A program made the translations under genes and the position numbers. A DNA stretch of 64,000 nucleotides from Neorickettsia helminthoeca str. Oregon (GTDB lineage Bacteria > Pseudomonadota > Alphaproteobacteria > Rickettsiales > Anaplasmataceae). The stretch is from NCBI RefSeq assembly GCF_000632985.1, contig NZ_CP007481.1, positions 310,001 through 374,000 on the forward strand, written 5' to 3'. Position 1 is the stretch's first letter. Each line of letters starts with the position of its first letter. This document shows, piece by piece, positions 63,971-64,000 of this stretch. The notes beneath the pieces are model-generated. The model did not search any database, had not been told where the DNA came from, and saw only the letters and a list, made by a program, of their open reading frames with translations.

Positions 63971-64000
63971 ATGAGTCCGTTCTATGCTAGTAGCTTTGTA
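63971..64000 (+). CDS. Possible start of the next gene (truncated by window end)
   Basis: An ATG at 63971 overlaps the TGA ending the relic protease tail (ATGA) and reads MSPFYASSFV to the window edge. Too short to identify. The overlap hints that it was coupled to an older, longer protease gene. Confidence 0.35.
   Translation, partial: MSPFYASSFV

Overview
The window looks like chromosomal DNA of an obligate intracellular alphaproteobacterium of the order Rickettsiales, family Anaplasmataceae. The genus that fits best is Neorickettsia. This is inferred from the gene content (dispersed nuo, hem and atp genes, NDUFS4- and NDUFA9-type complex I proteins, fused MaeB, gene-poor operons), from a base composition clearly less AT-rich than Rickettsia or Ehrlichia, and from several decaying genes. 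The species cannot be fixed from sequence alone. Almost everything is ordinary housekeeping content. No phage, insertion sequence, CRISPR array or rRNA gene was seen.

Layout. 1-13 kb: the end of dapD, an unrecognised protein, surE-dusB, sdhA, holB, a quinone oxidoreductase, an NDUFS4-like protein with a UbiH-type hydroxylase and hemC, an NDUFA9-like protein, a wrecked dprA and a PAS protein. 13-19 kb: tRNA-Glu, def, tRNA-Val, hemB, a YihY/BrkB membrane protein, and an ATP synthase Fo operon (a, c, b', b) ending in a translationally coupled frataxin gene. 19-29 kb: ribH, yidC, a CBS-domain protein, then prfA-plsC-rpsA-sppA-ABC exporter. 29-37 kb: nrdA, initiator tRNA with a near-consensus promoter, a HIT protein, xth, a frameshifted comF behind secF, and maeB. 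37-48 kb: ftsH with a DUF2628 protein, pheT, ftsA, DoxX, nuoA-nuoB-nuoC, tRNA-Leu, gap and pgk. 48-57 kb: ispH-ftsW, a DUF721-hemD-EAL-dxr operon, obg with a one-base frameshift, an atypical SDR, a Xer recombinase and purQ. 57-64 kb: a 914-residue tandem-repeat membrane protein, then acpP-like, fabF, hemF and an aspartic protease.

The genes cover respiration and ATP synthesis (sdhA, nuo, NDUFS4/NDUFA9-like, ubiquinone hydroxylase, atp), haem synthesis (hemB, C, D, F), isoprenoids (dxr, ispH), fatty acids and phospholipid (acp, fabF, plsC), cell division (ftsA, ftsW, ftsH) and protein export (yidC, secF, sppA).

The least ordinary signals are these. Three genes have their own 3' ends duplicated just downstream; one copy probably truncated the gene and broke an ATGA link to the next gene. 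Both DNA-uptake genes, dprA and comF, are broken. obg has a frameshift in a homopolymer. Inverted repeats enclose the stop codons of convergent genes. The repeat protein and its AT-rich upstream region are lineage-specific in appearance. There are also odd versions of known families: an EFL-type EAL protein, an ACP with a C-terminal extension, and an SDR lacking its catalytic lysine.
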